Origin: Oscarella lobularis
Taxonomy: Eukaryota; Porifera; Homoscleromorpha; Homosclerophorida; Oscarellidae
Direction of reading: 5' to 3'
Length of the DNA: 64,000 nt
NCBI RefSeq assembly: GCF_947507565.1
Contig: NC_089185.1
Coordinates: 3,038,001-3,102,000 of the forward strand
Part shown: one piece after another, positions 11,493 through 22,258 of the stretch
How the letters are laid out: every line of letters begins with the position of its first letter
Numbering within the stretch: position 1 is the first letter of the stretch
Notes under the pieces: generated by a model
Database searches by the model: none
The model's input: the letters and a program-made list of their open reading frames with translations, nothing else
Told to the model about the DNA's origin: nothing
Translations under genes and position numbers: made by a program

Positions 11493-14400
11493 CTACGCCA
11501 TGTTCTCGTATATACTCGCGTCCAAAAGATCCCCCAAATTTTCCGTCTCCAGTTCCAGCTGCTTCATCAGATCATCGAGCTAAAAGAATAACGTGGCTAC
11601 GTTGGAGGAATAGCTATAGAGTAGCAGTAATCTTACCACATCTTCAGCTTCTAATTTCTGCGTTCTCTCCAACTTCTCAGGCTCCTTTTTCTCTGGGTAA
11701 ACAGGCGGAGGCGGGCGAGGCGGAGACAAGACGTCTTCTTCGTCGTCATCGTCGTCATCTAAATAGTCGACAGCGGGTGGCGGCGGCGGAGGAAGCGGCG
11801 GCGGCGACTGCGTCTCCGACCGCGAAGGACCCGAATCCAACATCGCTTCCAAAGACACAGGTCGATTTTCTGAGAAAGAGAGAAAATCACTTACATTATT
11901 TCCGATTCACTCTCTCTCTCTCTCTCTCTCTACCTGGACTCTGGGTCGTTGGAGACGCAACCAATTCATCCATCATCATATCCAACTGGTTCTGCTCCTT
12001 GATACTCATTCGACGCTGAGGCGACGACATAAGACGAGACGTCTCCTTGACGACGTCATCATCGTCGTCGGCCGGCGCCGGCGGAATGTGCAACTCCGGA
12101 AGCCTCATTCGTCTCCGCTTCGCGTGAACGCGACCGTTGGGCTTCGGCGCGACGGGCGGCGGCGGCGGACGACTTCGATCCACGTCCGGTTCGGCGTACG
12201 GCGGCGGAGCTTGCTCGGCGTGAACCGTTAGCGCGGCGGCGAAGGGCTTCCCGTCGATGTGCACCGGCGCTCGCGGCGGACTCGCGACGCGTCTCGCGAG
12301 ATTGAGGTCTTCTTTTGTGGGAGCGAACGAACGCATGCGGGATGGGGGAGTCGTTTGCTCTTCGCCGCCGCCGCCGGCGCCGTTTGCGTTGGTAGGGGAG
12401 ACGGTGAATCGTTCGGTTGTCTTTAGTTCGATGGGTTTGCTTTCGAAAGACGAAACGCTTTTGCTGTATGTAAATAATCATAAATAGAAATTATACGTGG
12501 GGGTTTTAGAGATTGCTTACGATTTTTCCGCGTCTTCTTCGCTGCTGCTGCTGATGTGACGGCAGCAGCAGCAGATTACAATTGCTACGATGATAAAAAC
12601 CACGACGGCCGACGCCGCGGGAATGACGTAGATAAGAATTTGAAGGACATCGTCGACGATTGGAACGTCAGCTAGAAAGAACAAGATCAAAATTATTTTT
12701 AATTAATTGTACAAGTGAGGCTACTTGAATCGGTGTCAGACGTTGTATTAATTGTTGGCATTACTAGAGAAAGAAAAATTGGAACGGTGTGTGTGCAAAA
12801 CGATAATACTTACTTGACTCAGTAGTTGGGATGCGTGCTGCTGGTGTAGTAGGCATACTGACTAATAAAAAAAATCAAATAGCCCGCTACTCCGCATGTC
12901 AATATATCCCGTACCTTTTCCAATTATTTTTTCACTGTAGGGTCCCCACAATTCATCCCCTTTTGAATTCCTCGTAGCCGCCGCTACGCTCGCCGTCACT
13001 TCGTCGACGTCATCGGCGACGGGTAGCTGAAATTCTCTCGCGTTCCCGTCGACGCGGACCGTGTCTTGACTCCCCTTACTGTCAACGTACTGAATGCGAT
13101 AGAAAACGATTGTGCCGTGCCGGAGAGAGTCGTCAGGTGGAGACCACGATACCAATAAACCGGAGTTCATGAATTTGACGCTGACACCCAACGGAGGACC
13201 ACTGGGAGCTAGAGACAGAGTTAAAATGAATTTTTGGTATTTTTATCTCTGTTACCGATTGGCTCAATGAAATGGGTTATGAGAGCGCTTGGGTCGCCTT
13301 TTCCACCTGACGTCCTTGCAACAATTATGACACTGTATATTGATTCGTATTGTATTGAATTAATAGGTAAGTGAGTTTTGAATTGCTGCGAGGACATCAC
13401 ATTGGATGGAACGGAATAGGTAAAGAAACGAGAACTTCTGTCAGCTGTAAGAGCACCAACTCCGTAATAAATCAAATAATCGGTGATAATCCCATTAGGA
13501 AATGACGGCTGGTACCACATGACAAAGACCTTCTCATTGGATGACGTTAGAGATAGATTGCTAACGGGACCCGGAGGACCATCTAGAAACAAATAATTAA
13601 TTATATACGTTAATTATTTATACACGTGCCTGCATCTGCTGTGAGGTACGTCGTCGCCAAATGAATTCCTTTCCCATTCGTAGCAATACATTGATACACT
13701 CCTCTGTTGATGTCCGTAAAGTTCCTTATTTCCAGTTGAGTTCCGTTTGATGATATGTGAACGTTTGGTCCCGTCAATGGCTTGTTGTTCCAGATCCATT
13801 TGAGTGTGGGTAAGGGCTGGCCCTTTGCAGTGCAATTCAACCGCGCAACGCCGCGATTCGGCATGTCCTGCACAGACGGATACATAGTCTCAATAACAGG
13901 AGGACCTAAAGAGACGATAGTTCAAAAAAACCAATCTCAATTATTTCATACCTTCAATGACTAATTCAGTGTTTGCGACTATTGAATGGCCTCCGGAGAA
14001 ATCGGCTTGGATTTTATAATGTCCAGCGTCATCAAAGGTAACGTTATTGATCACCAAGCTATAGACAACCAGTTGATAATTTTCACCGGCAACGTTGATT
14101 GGCTGCGCGTTTCTCGACCAGCCAATAAATGGTCCCTGTTGATGGCAACTCAGATCTTGAATGACCGCTTCAATGACAGTCGTTTGTCCAACGCTGGATA
14201 CAGTCACTTTTTCAGGGAAATCCCCGAATTTCGCCACACAACTTCCATTCAATTGTTGAGTCACAGTCAGAGTTGCTGGGGACGACGTGTGACTGGCTTG
14301 AACATTTTCTATTTTTACGCTATATGTTTGTGAGTCAGCGAGGCTGATCTCTGTCAGATGAAGTGCGCCGTTGGGAAGAACGTGAACGCGACCTTGTTTG

Positions 14401-15464
14401 GATCCCGTTACCAACGTTCCAGACTGATCAGTCCAGGTGAATGTCGGACGAGGACTCGCCGTGGCGGCGGCACCGTAGAATCGAACCATATCGCCAACGT
14501 GAACAGATTGACTCGAAGGATCAGTAATCTTGCCGAGAACTAGAAGAAATCAATTACGATTATCCCTTCTTCAAAGTGTCCCATTAGATATAAAAACATT
14601 AGCAAACGTTCAACGTTGCATTTACGCTCACGTCTACATTATAATAGCATAAACGTGCACTCTACGTTCTATTTGTCTTACCCGCCACCTGGACCAAAGC
14701 CGCCTGACTCATGACTGATCCGTAACGATTTGAGGCGACGCATTGATAAGAACCGACGTCTTCGCGATAGTTCTTGTTATAGACGAACGGATTAAATATG
14801 AGATTTCCCAGCGAGATCGTCGCATATTGAGAAGAGACGCTGATCCCCTCTTTGAGCCACACCCACGCAACGGGAATGGTCGAATTAGCGCTGCACTGGA
14901 GAACGAACGCCTTGCCTCTCTCGGCGAAACTCGACTCGGGTTGACTGGTGATTTCGATGGGAGCCACTGGGTGAAAGAGAAAACACGCCGCCTTGGGATG
15001 AGGAAGACATAACAGTTCTATGCTAATAGGAGCTTTTGTTGTTCTTTGCGGGGTTCCTTGTGTATGGAACGCTCTCTTGTTTCGATCGCGATGCGTGTGC
15101 GAGTGTGCGCGCGATCGAGCGAGCTCTTCGCGCGGTTCGCGGCGTTTTTTTTTCCTGTGTGCGATGTCGCGTGGTGTAGTTTCGCGTTCCAGTGGTATGA
15201 GATCACGTGGTCGGATAACTGCGCAATTTAGCTCAAATAGGCGCCTCGTACGAAGCGTTTCGGCGGGCGAGGAAAGGGAACGCGAGTTGAAAACAACGAT
15301 GTACGCGTTTGCGCCCGCAGGCTGACGCGAGAGCGGTTGAAAAATCGAGCGCGTCACCGCGTCTCGAGTTCGCGCGGCTTACTTTTATTCTGCGACGCGA
15401 CGAGCGCTTCTAGGAGAATCGTTCCAAGTATTGAAAGGATGAGACGACCCGTCAGGAACGCCAT
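11493..15464 (-). CDS. Single-pass Ig/FN3 receptor with proline-rich cytoplasmic tail
   Basis: Twelve exons: 15383-15464, 14682-14966, 13952-14539, 13630-13905, 13256-13582, 12915-13208, 12814-12861, 12725-12763, 12521-12671, 11934-12463, 11637-11869 and 11493-11579. All phases agree and give 979 aa. Order: signal peptide, Ig1 (exon 2), Ig2 and Ig3 (exon 3), Ig4 (exon 4), two fibronectin III domains (exons 5 and 6), two short Thr/Pro stalk exons, one transmembrane helix, then five cysteines in a row at the inner face (likely palmitoylated). The roughly 290-residue tail has PPPPP and PPPPY-like motifs, acidic runs and a C-terminal helix. The layout resembles DCC/neogenin/Robo receptors, but with fewer FN3 domains and no tail motif I recognise, so orthology is open. 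Ig and FN3 modules are flanked by phase-1 introns; intron 4 is GC-AG. Confidence 0.88.
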
Positions 15465-15627
15465 TGCCCTGTGAGAAGATGTAGGGATTTTTTCGCGTGA
15501 CTGCTGGCAACGCACGCGCACACTAACAACGCGCGCGTCGGAGGAGCGGTGCGCAGAAACTCGCAGAAACTCGCAGAGGACGTCAAGCGGGCTACAGTAC
15601 TAAAAATACGGTGTACAGTAGTGCTGT

Positions 15628-17556
15628 CTACGGAACCAGCGCTGCAACTTCGTTAATTGGAAACGAGCCGCACACGTCGGTGTCGACAACGTCGCAGTAC
15701 GTCGACGTGAAACCAGGCGCGCATTTGCACGCGTATCCGCGATTGCCGTCGACGCACGTGCCGCCGTTCTGACATCGGCTCGTCAGACAGTCGTACTCGT
15801 GCATCTGACAAAAGTCGCCCGTCCACGGGCTGCTGCAGTCGCACACAACGGCGTCGTCGCCGTCCGAGCATGAGGCTCCGTTTAGGCACGGATTCGTCGG
15901 CGCGCACTCGTCGATGTTCGTTCCGCAATGCGGTCCCGTATATCCGCACGGACACATACACGTGTAGCTCGCTACGTCGTCAACGCACGTGCCGCCGTTC
16001 TCGCACGGATTCGAAGCGCAGTCGTTGGTTTTTTTCTGACAAAAGTCTCCATAAAAGCCGAATGGGCATTCGCACCTGAAGAATCCCCCTGATCTTTCTA
16101 TACACGTGCCGCCGTTTTTGCACAGAGTATCATTGCATCCGGACGGAAAGCTTCTGATACTGAATTCGATTGGTTTGTGACATGTCTTGTCTTCCTTTCC
16201 CCTTCTCGAAGGAAAGCACGAGCAAAAGTAGTCGCCGTCGCCGTCGACGCATACCCCGTCGGCCAAAGGATCGCCACAATTTGTCATGTCCAAACACTCG
16301 TCAATGTTCTGGCACAAATCGCCCAAATAGCCAGGCGGACATTCGCACTTATAATGCAACGAATCGCGTAGATCGAACGCACACGGCGCCCTGTCGTTGC
16401 ACGGAACCTTGCGATTACTACCGCATACAAAGTCGCCCTGATAGACAAGCAATCGAGCGCCTTGTTGGCAATTTTCTGGTACACTAGGATGGCCTGAACC
16501 TTCGGTGTGAACAGAAATGTAGTAGTTTGCGCCGCTAGTAAGAGTGCTTGAAACGTCGAGAGTAAAGACGTGATTTGGTTTTGGAGTCGGATTTCCAAAG
16601 GGCTGTTTTCCCGCTATTCTTCCTACCAAGGTTCCACCCAAAATGTCACAGTTTTCGTACGCTTCAATGTTCTTGACTTTGTACACCTCCAAATTGCCAT
16701 TTTTCTGAAATGTGTAGTCCGTCTCAAAGCGCACGTTGACTCCGTTTTGAATAAAGAGCAGAGGCTGCTGAGGAAACGGTTGAATAAACACGCCACCCCC
16801 TCTATGCCAACGATTTCTCAGTCTCCAGAACAACGTCTTTGCAAAATCACTAACAGCATCTTCAGTTTTGTAGAGCGACCATATGTATGTCACATTATCA
16901 CCCGTTTTCCCTTCATCCCAGCACCTTTGTCCGTCAGGGCACGTTGTATTGGCAGCCGTATCGGGATCAGACACAATAGGATTACTGTTCCTCACCGTAC
17001 ACGCGACTCCTACATATCCAGCTGCACAGTAGCAAGTGAAAGTAGCGTTGCCGTCGACGCAAACGCCGTCGTTCATGCACGGATTCAGATCGCAACCGAC
17101 GAGATTCGTCTCGCAATGCACACCCGTAAACCCGGGCGCACACTCACAGTCGTATCCCGCTATGCCGTCGTTACACGTCGCGCCGTTTTGGCACGGTTTC
17201 GACTCGCATTCGTCAATGTTCGCCTCGCAGCGAGTCCCAGTGAACCCGAGTCGGCACGCGCAGTCGTATCTCGCTATGCCGTCGCTACACGTGGCGTCGT
17301 TCTGGCACGGCATCGAAAAGCATTCGTCAATGTTTGTCTCGCACAACGCTCCTCTGAATCCAAACACGCATTCACACCTGAATTGAATGATACCGTCGAT
17401 GCACGTCGCGCCGTTTTGGCACGGTTTCGACTCGCATTCGTCAATGTTTGTTTCACAGCGAGTCCCCGTAAACCCGGGCGCACACGCACAGTCGTATCCC
17501 GCTATGCCGTCATTACACGTGCCGCCGTTCTGGCACGGCATTCGTTCATATTCGTC
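15628..17556 (-). CDS. 3' part of giant cupredoxin-like/EGF secreted protein
   Basis: An intronless frame continues the gene that starts at 21347, but in another reading frame. It holds several EGF repeats, a third cupredoxin-like block (about 16950-16420, with CWDEGKTG and NYYISVHTEG) and more EGF domains. It ends after VDTDVCGSFPINEV with a stop at 15628, and no membrane helix or GPI signal is seen. The junction near 17550 falls inside an EGF repeat: the upstream frame reads NMNEC and this frame resumes at MPCQNGGTC. Compared with sister repeats, about 10 bp between two ATG triplets are missing. This could be a real deletion allele or pseudogene, or an assembly error. Taken alone, this frame has no signal peptide. 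Confidence 0.8.
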   Translation of the reverse strand, partial: DEYERMPCQNGGTCNDGIAGYDCACAPGFTGTRCETNIDECESKPCQNGATCIDGIIQFRCECVFGFRGALCETNIDECFSMPCQNDATCSDGIARYDCACRLGFTGTRCEANIDECESKPCQNGATCNDGIAGYDCECAPGFTGVHCETNLVGCDLNPCMNDGVCVDGNATFTCYCAAGYVGVACTVRNSNPIVSDPDTAANTTCPDGQRCWDEGKTGDNVTYIWSLYKTEDAVSDFAKTLFWRLRNRWHRGGGVFIQPFPQQPLLFIQNGVNVRFETDYTFQKNGNLEVYKVKNIEAYENCDILGGTLVGRIAGKQPFGNPTPKPNHVFTLDVSSTLTSGANYYISVHTEGSGHPSVPENCQQGARLLVYQGDFVCGSNRKVPCNDRAPCAFDLRDSLHYKCECPPGYLGDLCQNIDECLDMTNCGDPLADGVCVDGDGDYFCSCFPSRRGKEDKTCHKPIEFSIRSFPSGCNDTLCKNGGTCIERSGGFFRCECPFGFYGDFCQKKTNDCASNPCENGGTCVDDVASYTCMCPCGYTGPHCGTNIDECAPTNPCLNGASCSDGDDAVVCDCSSPWTGDFCQMHEYDCLTSRCQNGGTCVDGNRGYACKCAPGFTSTYCDVVDTDVCGSFPINEVAALVP

Positions 17557-20500
17557 TGACACTGGACCCCAGTGAAACCGGCGACGCAATGACACATGAA
17601 CATATTGACGAGATCGTTGCAGGTGCCTCCGTTCATGCAAGGCATGGACTCGCACTCGTTGAGTTCGGTTTCACAGAAGTCGCCCGTATAGCCCAAAGCA
17701 CAGCGGCAAGTGTAGTCGCCGTCGCCGTCAATGCACGCCGCACAGTTTCGGCATTTATGTTGAAAGCAGTCGTCTTTGCGAATATGACAGAAGCCGCCCG
17801 TCCAGTCAGTTGCACAGTCGCACGTCACAGCGTTGTCGCCGTCCGTACACGTGCCGCCGAACTGACACACGTTTGGATCGCACTCGTCGACGTTCGTTTG
17901 GCACTCGTCTCCAGTAAATCCGCACGAACACAAGCACGTGTAGCCTCCTACCCCGTCCATGCACATGCCGCCGTTCTGGCACGGATTCGATGCGCACTCA
18001 TTGATGTTTCCCAGACAGAAATCGCCGTCGAAGCCGAAGCGACATTCGCACCTGAAGAACCCTCCTGATCGTTCGTTACACGTGCCGCCGTTTCTGCACA
18101 AAGAATTGTCGCATCCAAGCACAGGGTAACCTCTGATGCTGAACTCGACTACTTCATGACACGTCTTGCCTTCTTTTCCTCTTCTCGATGGAAAACAGTC
18201 GCAGGCGTATTCGCCGTTGCCGTCGACGCATAAGCCTTCGGTGAGAGGATCGCCACAGTTCGTCATATCCAAACACTCGTCAATGTTCTGACACAAATCG
18301 CCCAAATAGCCAGGAGGACACTCGCACTGGTAATGCAACGAGTCATGTAGATCAAACGAACACGGCGCTCTGTCGTTGCACGGAACATTGCGATTACTTC
18401 CGCACGTGAAGTCGGCCTGGTAGACAATCAAGCGAGCGCCTTGTTGACAGTTTCCTGGAAGACTGGGATCGCCTGCGCCTCCAGCGTGAACGGAGATGTA
18501 ATAGTTAGTTCCGCTTGTAAGAGTGCTTGAAACGTCAAGAGCGAAGAAATGGCCTGGCTTTGGAGGTGCATTGCCAACGGGATGTTCTCCCGCTACTCTT
18601 CCAACCAACGTTGCACCGGAGATGTCGCAGCTTTCGTAAGCTTCAATGTTGGGAACTTTGTACACTTCCAAGTCAGGATTTTTCTGAAACGTGCAATCTG
18701 TCTCGAAGTTCACTCTTTCACCGTTTTGAATGAAAAGCAGAGGCTGCTGAGAAAACGGTTGAACGCAAGCGCCGCCCCCTTGATTCCAAAGATCTCTCAG
18801 TCTCCCAAACAATGTCATCGAAAAGGCACTGACAGCATCCCCGGTTTTGTACAGCGACCATACGTACGTAATATGGCCACCCGTTCTCCCTTCATCCCAG
18901 CATAGTCGCCCATCAGGGCACGTCGTATTGGCACCCGCCTCGGGATCAGATACAATAGGATTACCGTTCCTCACCGTACACGCGACTCCTACATATCCAG
19001 CTGCACAGTAGCAAGTGAAAGAAGCGTCGCCGTCGACGCAAACGCCGTCGTTCATGCACGGATTCAAATCGCAACCGAGATTCGTCTCGCAATGCACACC
19101 CGTAAACCCGGGCGCACACGCACAGTCGTATCTCGCTATGACGTCGTTGCACGTGGCGCCGTTCTGGCACGGATTTGAAGCGCACTCATCGACGTTCGTC
19201 TCGCACAACGTTCCTATGAATCCAAAGATACACTCGCACCTAAATCCGTTGACTCTGTCAACGCACGTCGCGCCGTTTTGGCACGGTTTCGACTCGCATT
19301 CATTAATGCTCGTCTCGCAGCGAGTCCCGGTGAATCCAGGTCGACACGAGCACGTGTACATGTTGATCATGTCATTGCATGTGCCGCCGTTCTGACAAGG
19401 CCCCGATTCGCACTCGTTGATGTTCGTCTCGCAGCGCACACCCGTAAACCCGGGCGCACACGCACAGTCGTATCTCGCTATGCCGTCGTTGCACGTGGCG
19501 CCGTTCTGGCACGGATTTGAAGCGCACTCATCGACGTTCGTCTCGCACAACGTTCCTACGAATCCAAAGACACATTCGCAAATAAATCCGTCGACTCTGT
19601 CAACGCACGTCGCGCCGTTTTGGCACGGTTTCGACTCGCATTCATTAATGTCCGTCTCGCAGCGAGTCCCGGTGAATCCAGCTCGACACGAGCACGTGTA
19701 CATGTTGATCATGTCATTGCATGTGCCGCCGTTCTGACAAGGCCCCGATTCGCACTCGTTGATGTTCGTCTCGCAGCGCACACCCGTAAACCCGGGCGCA
19801 CACGCACAGTCGTAGCTCGCTATGCCGTCGTTGCACGTGGCGCCGTTCTGGCACGGATTTGAAGCGCACTCATCGATGTTCGTCTCGCACAACGTTCCTA
19901 TGAATCCAAAGATACATTCGCAAATAAATCCGTTGACTCTGTCAACGCACGTCGCGCCGTTCTGGCACGGTTTCGACTCGCATTCATTAATGTCCGTCTC
20001 GCAGTGAGTCCCGGTAAATCCAGGTTGACACGAGCACGTGTACGAGCTGTCACCGTCGACGCACGTGGCGCCGTTTTGACACTTATTCCTCAAACAATCG
20101 TTCTCGTGAATCTGACAGAAGTCGCCCGTCCACGGGCTGCTGCAGCCGCACGTGACCGCGTTGTCGCCGTCCACGCATGCCGCCCCGCTCAAACACGGAC
20201 TCGGCATCGGCACACACTCGTCAATGTTCGTCTCGCAATGATCTCCAGTGAAACCGCAAGGACACGTGCACGTGTACTCGGCGACGCCGTCGACGCACGT
20301 GCCGCCGTTTTCGCACGGATTCGACGCACATTCGTCAACGTTTACTTGGCAAAAAACTCCTTCGAAACCGAAGCGACACTCGCAGCGCAATTCTCCATTC
20401 GACTGCCGCACAATACACAAGGCGCCTTCGCGACACGGATTCGGATGGCATCCGACGTCGGCATCGGTGAACGGAACGACCGTTTGGCAGTTGGGACCCG

Positions 20501-21347
20501 ATCGAATCGGCGTGCATTCGCACGTAAACAAACAGTCGCCGTCGACGCACACGCCCTCGTTCACCGGATCTCCGCAATCGGCGCCCAAACACTCGTCGAT
20601 GTTCTCGCACTCGTCTCCCAAATAGCCGCCCGGACAAGCGCACGTAAATCCGACCAACGTCTCGTTTACGTGTCCGTGTCCGAAGACGCACGGTGCGCGT
20701 CCGCTGCAAGGCTGGGCCGGATATGCACCGCAACGAAAATCTGATTTGTATATCAAAAGACGAGCACCTTGTTCGCAATTCGTCGGAATCGTCGTATCGC
20801 CGCCGCCGTCCTGTCGCTTCGCGATGAAATAGTTCGCTCCGTCGACGACGTGACTCGTTACGTTGAGAGTTTGGGTATGGCCAGCTGGAATGGGGACCCC
20901 GTTTGGTTGAGGTCCGGCGACGCGTCCCACGAGCGTGGCGCCGCTGAGACTGCATTCCTCGAATGCTTTCAAATCGGTGACCTTCCAAATTTCGAGATTT
21001 GGATCGCGTTGGAACGAGCAGTCGGTCGTAAAGTGAACTAGCTCGCCGTCTTGGACGACCTTCGCGGGTTGTTGCGCAAACGGACGCACGTAGTGCGCGT
21101 TGTCATTGAAATACTTGTCGATGAGATACCATTGAAGCCACCGTATTGATTCTGAAGGAACCTCGTGGGTTCGATGTAGAGACCAGACATTTATCGTCGG
21201 TTTGCCCGTTAATATTTCATCCCAGCATTGACTGCCAAACGGGCACGTCGTGTTCGCCGCCGATTCGGGGTTCGCGCACGTGGGCTGGCCTGAGGAAAGC
21301 CGGAAGTGGACAAGAAGTAGGACGACGATGACTTCTTCTATCACCAT
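17502..21347 (-). CDS. Secreted cupredoxin-like/Notch-like EGF protein, 5' part
   Basis: A 1281-codon intronless frame with an N-terminal signal peptide (VIVVLLLVHFRL). Residues about 25-200 form a domain with CWDE near its start, then a block resembling plant phytocyanins: GELVHFTTDC...EEC, then LNVTS...GANYFIAK...NCEQGARLLIY. The two cysteines that form the phytocyanin disulphide align, but the copper-binding Cys and His positions do not, so a copper-free cupredoxin fold is inferred. Fifteen EGF domains follow, then a second copy of the whole block (about 18950-18400) and further EGFs. Most EGFs carry the calcium-binding D/N-x-D/N-E start. The frame ends just past the shift near 17550; the true gene probably continues to 15628, about 1,900 aa in all. 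It is likely extracellular matrix or ligand. Confidence 0.85.
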   Translation of the reverse strand: MVIEEVIVVLLLVHFRLSSGQPTCANPESAANTTCPFGSQCWDEILTGKPTINVWSLHRTHEVPSESIRWLQWYLIDKYFNDNAHYVRPFAQQPAKVVQDGELVHFTTDCSFQRDPNLEIWKVTDLKAFEECSLSGATLVGRVAGPQPNGVPIPAGHTQTLNVTSHVVDGANYFIAKRQDGGGDTTIPTNCEQGARLLIYKSDFRCGAYPAQPCSGRAPCVFGHGHVNETLVGFTCACPGGYLGDECENIDECLGADCGDPVNEGVCVDGDCLFTCECTPIRSGPNCQTVVPFTDADVGCHPNPCREGALCIVRQSNGELRCECRFGFEGVFCQVNVDECASNPCENGGTCVDGVAEYTCTCPCGFTGDHCETNIDECVPMPSPCLSGAACVDGDNAVTCGCSSPWTGDFCQIHENDCLRNKCQNGATCVDGDSSYTCSCQPGFTGTHCETDINECESKPCQNGATCVDRVNGFICECIFGFIGTLCETNIDECASNPCQNGATCNDGIASYDCACAPGFTGVRCETNINECESGPCQNGGTCNDMINMYTCSCRAGFTGTRCETDINECESKPCQNGATCVDRVDGFICECVFGFVGTLCETNVDECASNPCQNGATCNDGIARYDCACAPGFTGVRCETNINECESGPCQNGGTCNDMINMYTCSCRPGFTGTRCETSINECESKPCQNGATCVDRVNGFRCECIFGFIGTLCETNVDECASNPCQNGATCNDVIARYDCACAPGFTGVHCETNLGCDLNPCMNDGVCVDGDASFTCYCAAGYVGVACTVRNGNPIVSDPEAGANTTCPDGRLCWDEGRTGGHITYVWSLYKTGDAVSAFSMTLFGRLRDLWNQGGGACVQPFSQQPLLFIQNGERVNFETDCTFQKNPDLEVYKVPNIEAYESCDISGATLVGRVAGEHPVGNAPPKPGHFFALDVSSTLTSGTNYYISVHAGGAGDPSLPGNCQQGARLIVYQADFTCGSNRNVPCNDRAPCSFDLHDSLHYQCECPPGYLGDLCQNIDECLDMTNCGDPLTEGLCVDGNGEYACDCFPSRRGKEGKTCHEVVEFSIRGYPVLGCDNSLCRNGGTCNERSGGFFRCECRFGFDGDFCLGNINECASNPCQNGGMCMDGVGGYTCLCSCGFTGDECQTNVDECDPNVCQFGGTCTDGDNAVTCDCATDWTGGFCHIRKDDCFQHKCRNCAACIDGDGDYTCRCALGYTGDFCETELNECESMPCMNGGTCNDLVNMFMCHCVAGFTGVQCQTNMNECRARTAARVMTA
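19060..20020 (-). repeat. 342-bp (three-EGF) tandem repeat, about 2.8 copies
   Basis: Within the EGF gene a unit of three EGF domains (CESKPC, CASNPC and CESGPC types) recurs with a 342-bp spacing: the string GGATTTGAAGCGCACTCATC begins at 19171, 19513 and 19855. The copies are almost identical at the DNA level while other EGFs in the gene are diverged. Recent duplication or gene conversion is therefore inferred. Such repeats could also have caused assembly problems nearby. Confidence 0.9.
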
Positions 21348-21461
21348 CTGAGAAAGTGGCAGAGTGACCTGACAACTAACTGAACTTTATGGCTTTGCTC
21401 GGTTCGGCGTGAATGGGATCACGTGCATAGCCTTTGCGTAAGTGTGCCGTAAGAATAGCCA
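21348..21461. promoter_or_regulatory. 114-bp divergent promoter region
   Basis: The EGF gene starts leftward at 21347 and MRPL19 starts rightward at 21462, so this gap must hold both core promoters and 5' leaders. A CACGTG E-box is centred near 21423 (ATCACGTGCAT). No TATA box is obvious. Confidence 0.6.
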
Positions 21462-22132
21462 ATGTGGCGTTTCCTTGCTCGTTCTGTAGAGAAAGGTACG
21501 TTAGCTTCTTTCTGACAAGTGATTGCGATTCTGCCTTAGCTCTATTTCGCTCGGGGACCCCACGTTCGAGTCGTTGCACATCGCAAGGCCAAAGCGAAGT
21601 CGCACTGTCCCAAACGACTTCGCTCGACGACAAGAAACGAAGAAGACGATCTTCTTCGCCGATTCACGTTCACAAAATTCATCGCTCTTCACCCGATCCC
21701 TTTCCGCGCACTCTCCAATCAATGGGCACGAATCTCGTGGACTTTCTCGATCGAACGGACATGCATCGACGTCGAACGCGCATCGCAATACCCGACTTCT
21801 GCGCCGGCTCGTACGTAGCGGTCACGTGCTCCGACCCGTTCGCGCCAAAAGGCGAAACGCGCTTCGTGGGCATCTGCATCGCCCGTCGCAACAGTCGTCT
21901 CGCCTCGAATTTCACTCTTCGCAACGTCGTCGGCGGCGAACCCGTCGAAATGACCTACGACTTGTATTCGCCTCGACTCCAAAACATCGAAGTGCTCAAG
22001 TTGGAGCGACGACGAAGAGCAAAGCTCTATTATTTGAGAAATAGGCCCGCTAAGCAGAGCACGGTCAGCGAACACATGCCCAAGACGGAGCCAGTTCAAG
22101 GTCGACTTCCACCGCGAAAGACAAAGAGATAG
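21462..22132 (+). CDS. MRPL19: Mitochondrial large-subunit ribosomal protein bL19m
   Basis: Two exons, 21462-21495 and 21540-22132, give 208 aa. Starting at this ATG and splicing the 44-bp intron gives a basic presequence, MWRFLARSVEKALFRSG, as expected for a matrix protein. The C-terminal half carries the L19 core: GETRFVGICIARRNSRL, FTLRNVVGGEPVEMTYDLYS and RRAKLYYLRNRP. bL19 sits at the interface between ribosomal subunits. An alternative unspliced frame from 21434 reads through the intron but lacks the presequence. The gene shares a 114-bp divergent promoter with the EGF gene. Confidence 0.92.
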
Positions 22133-22258
22133 GTAATAATACTATGTGACGTTGTTTGGTATCTTACTGTGTAGTAGGCGTTTTAAAAAGCCAAACTACT
22201 ATGTATTATCAATGAGAAAGTACGGGGGGCGGTGTTGCTTCTTGCTTGTCGATTTTCC

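Noticed and set aside
16570-17559. Long plus-strand ORF opposite the EGF gene
   Set aside because: Shadow of cysteine-rich EGF coding on the minus strand; it has no family match of its own.
17502-17655. Two separate EGF genes
   Set aside because: The second half has no signal peptide or promoter gap, and the frames meet inside one EGF repeat.
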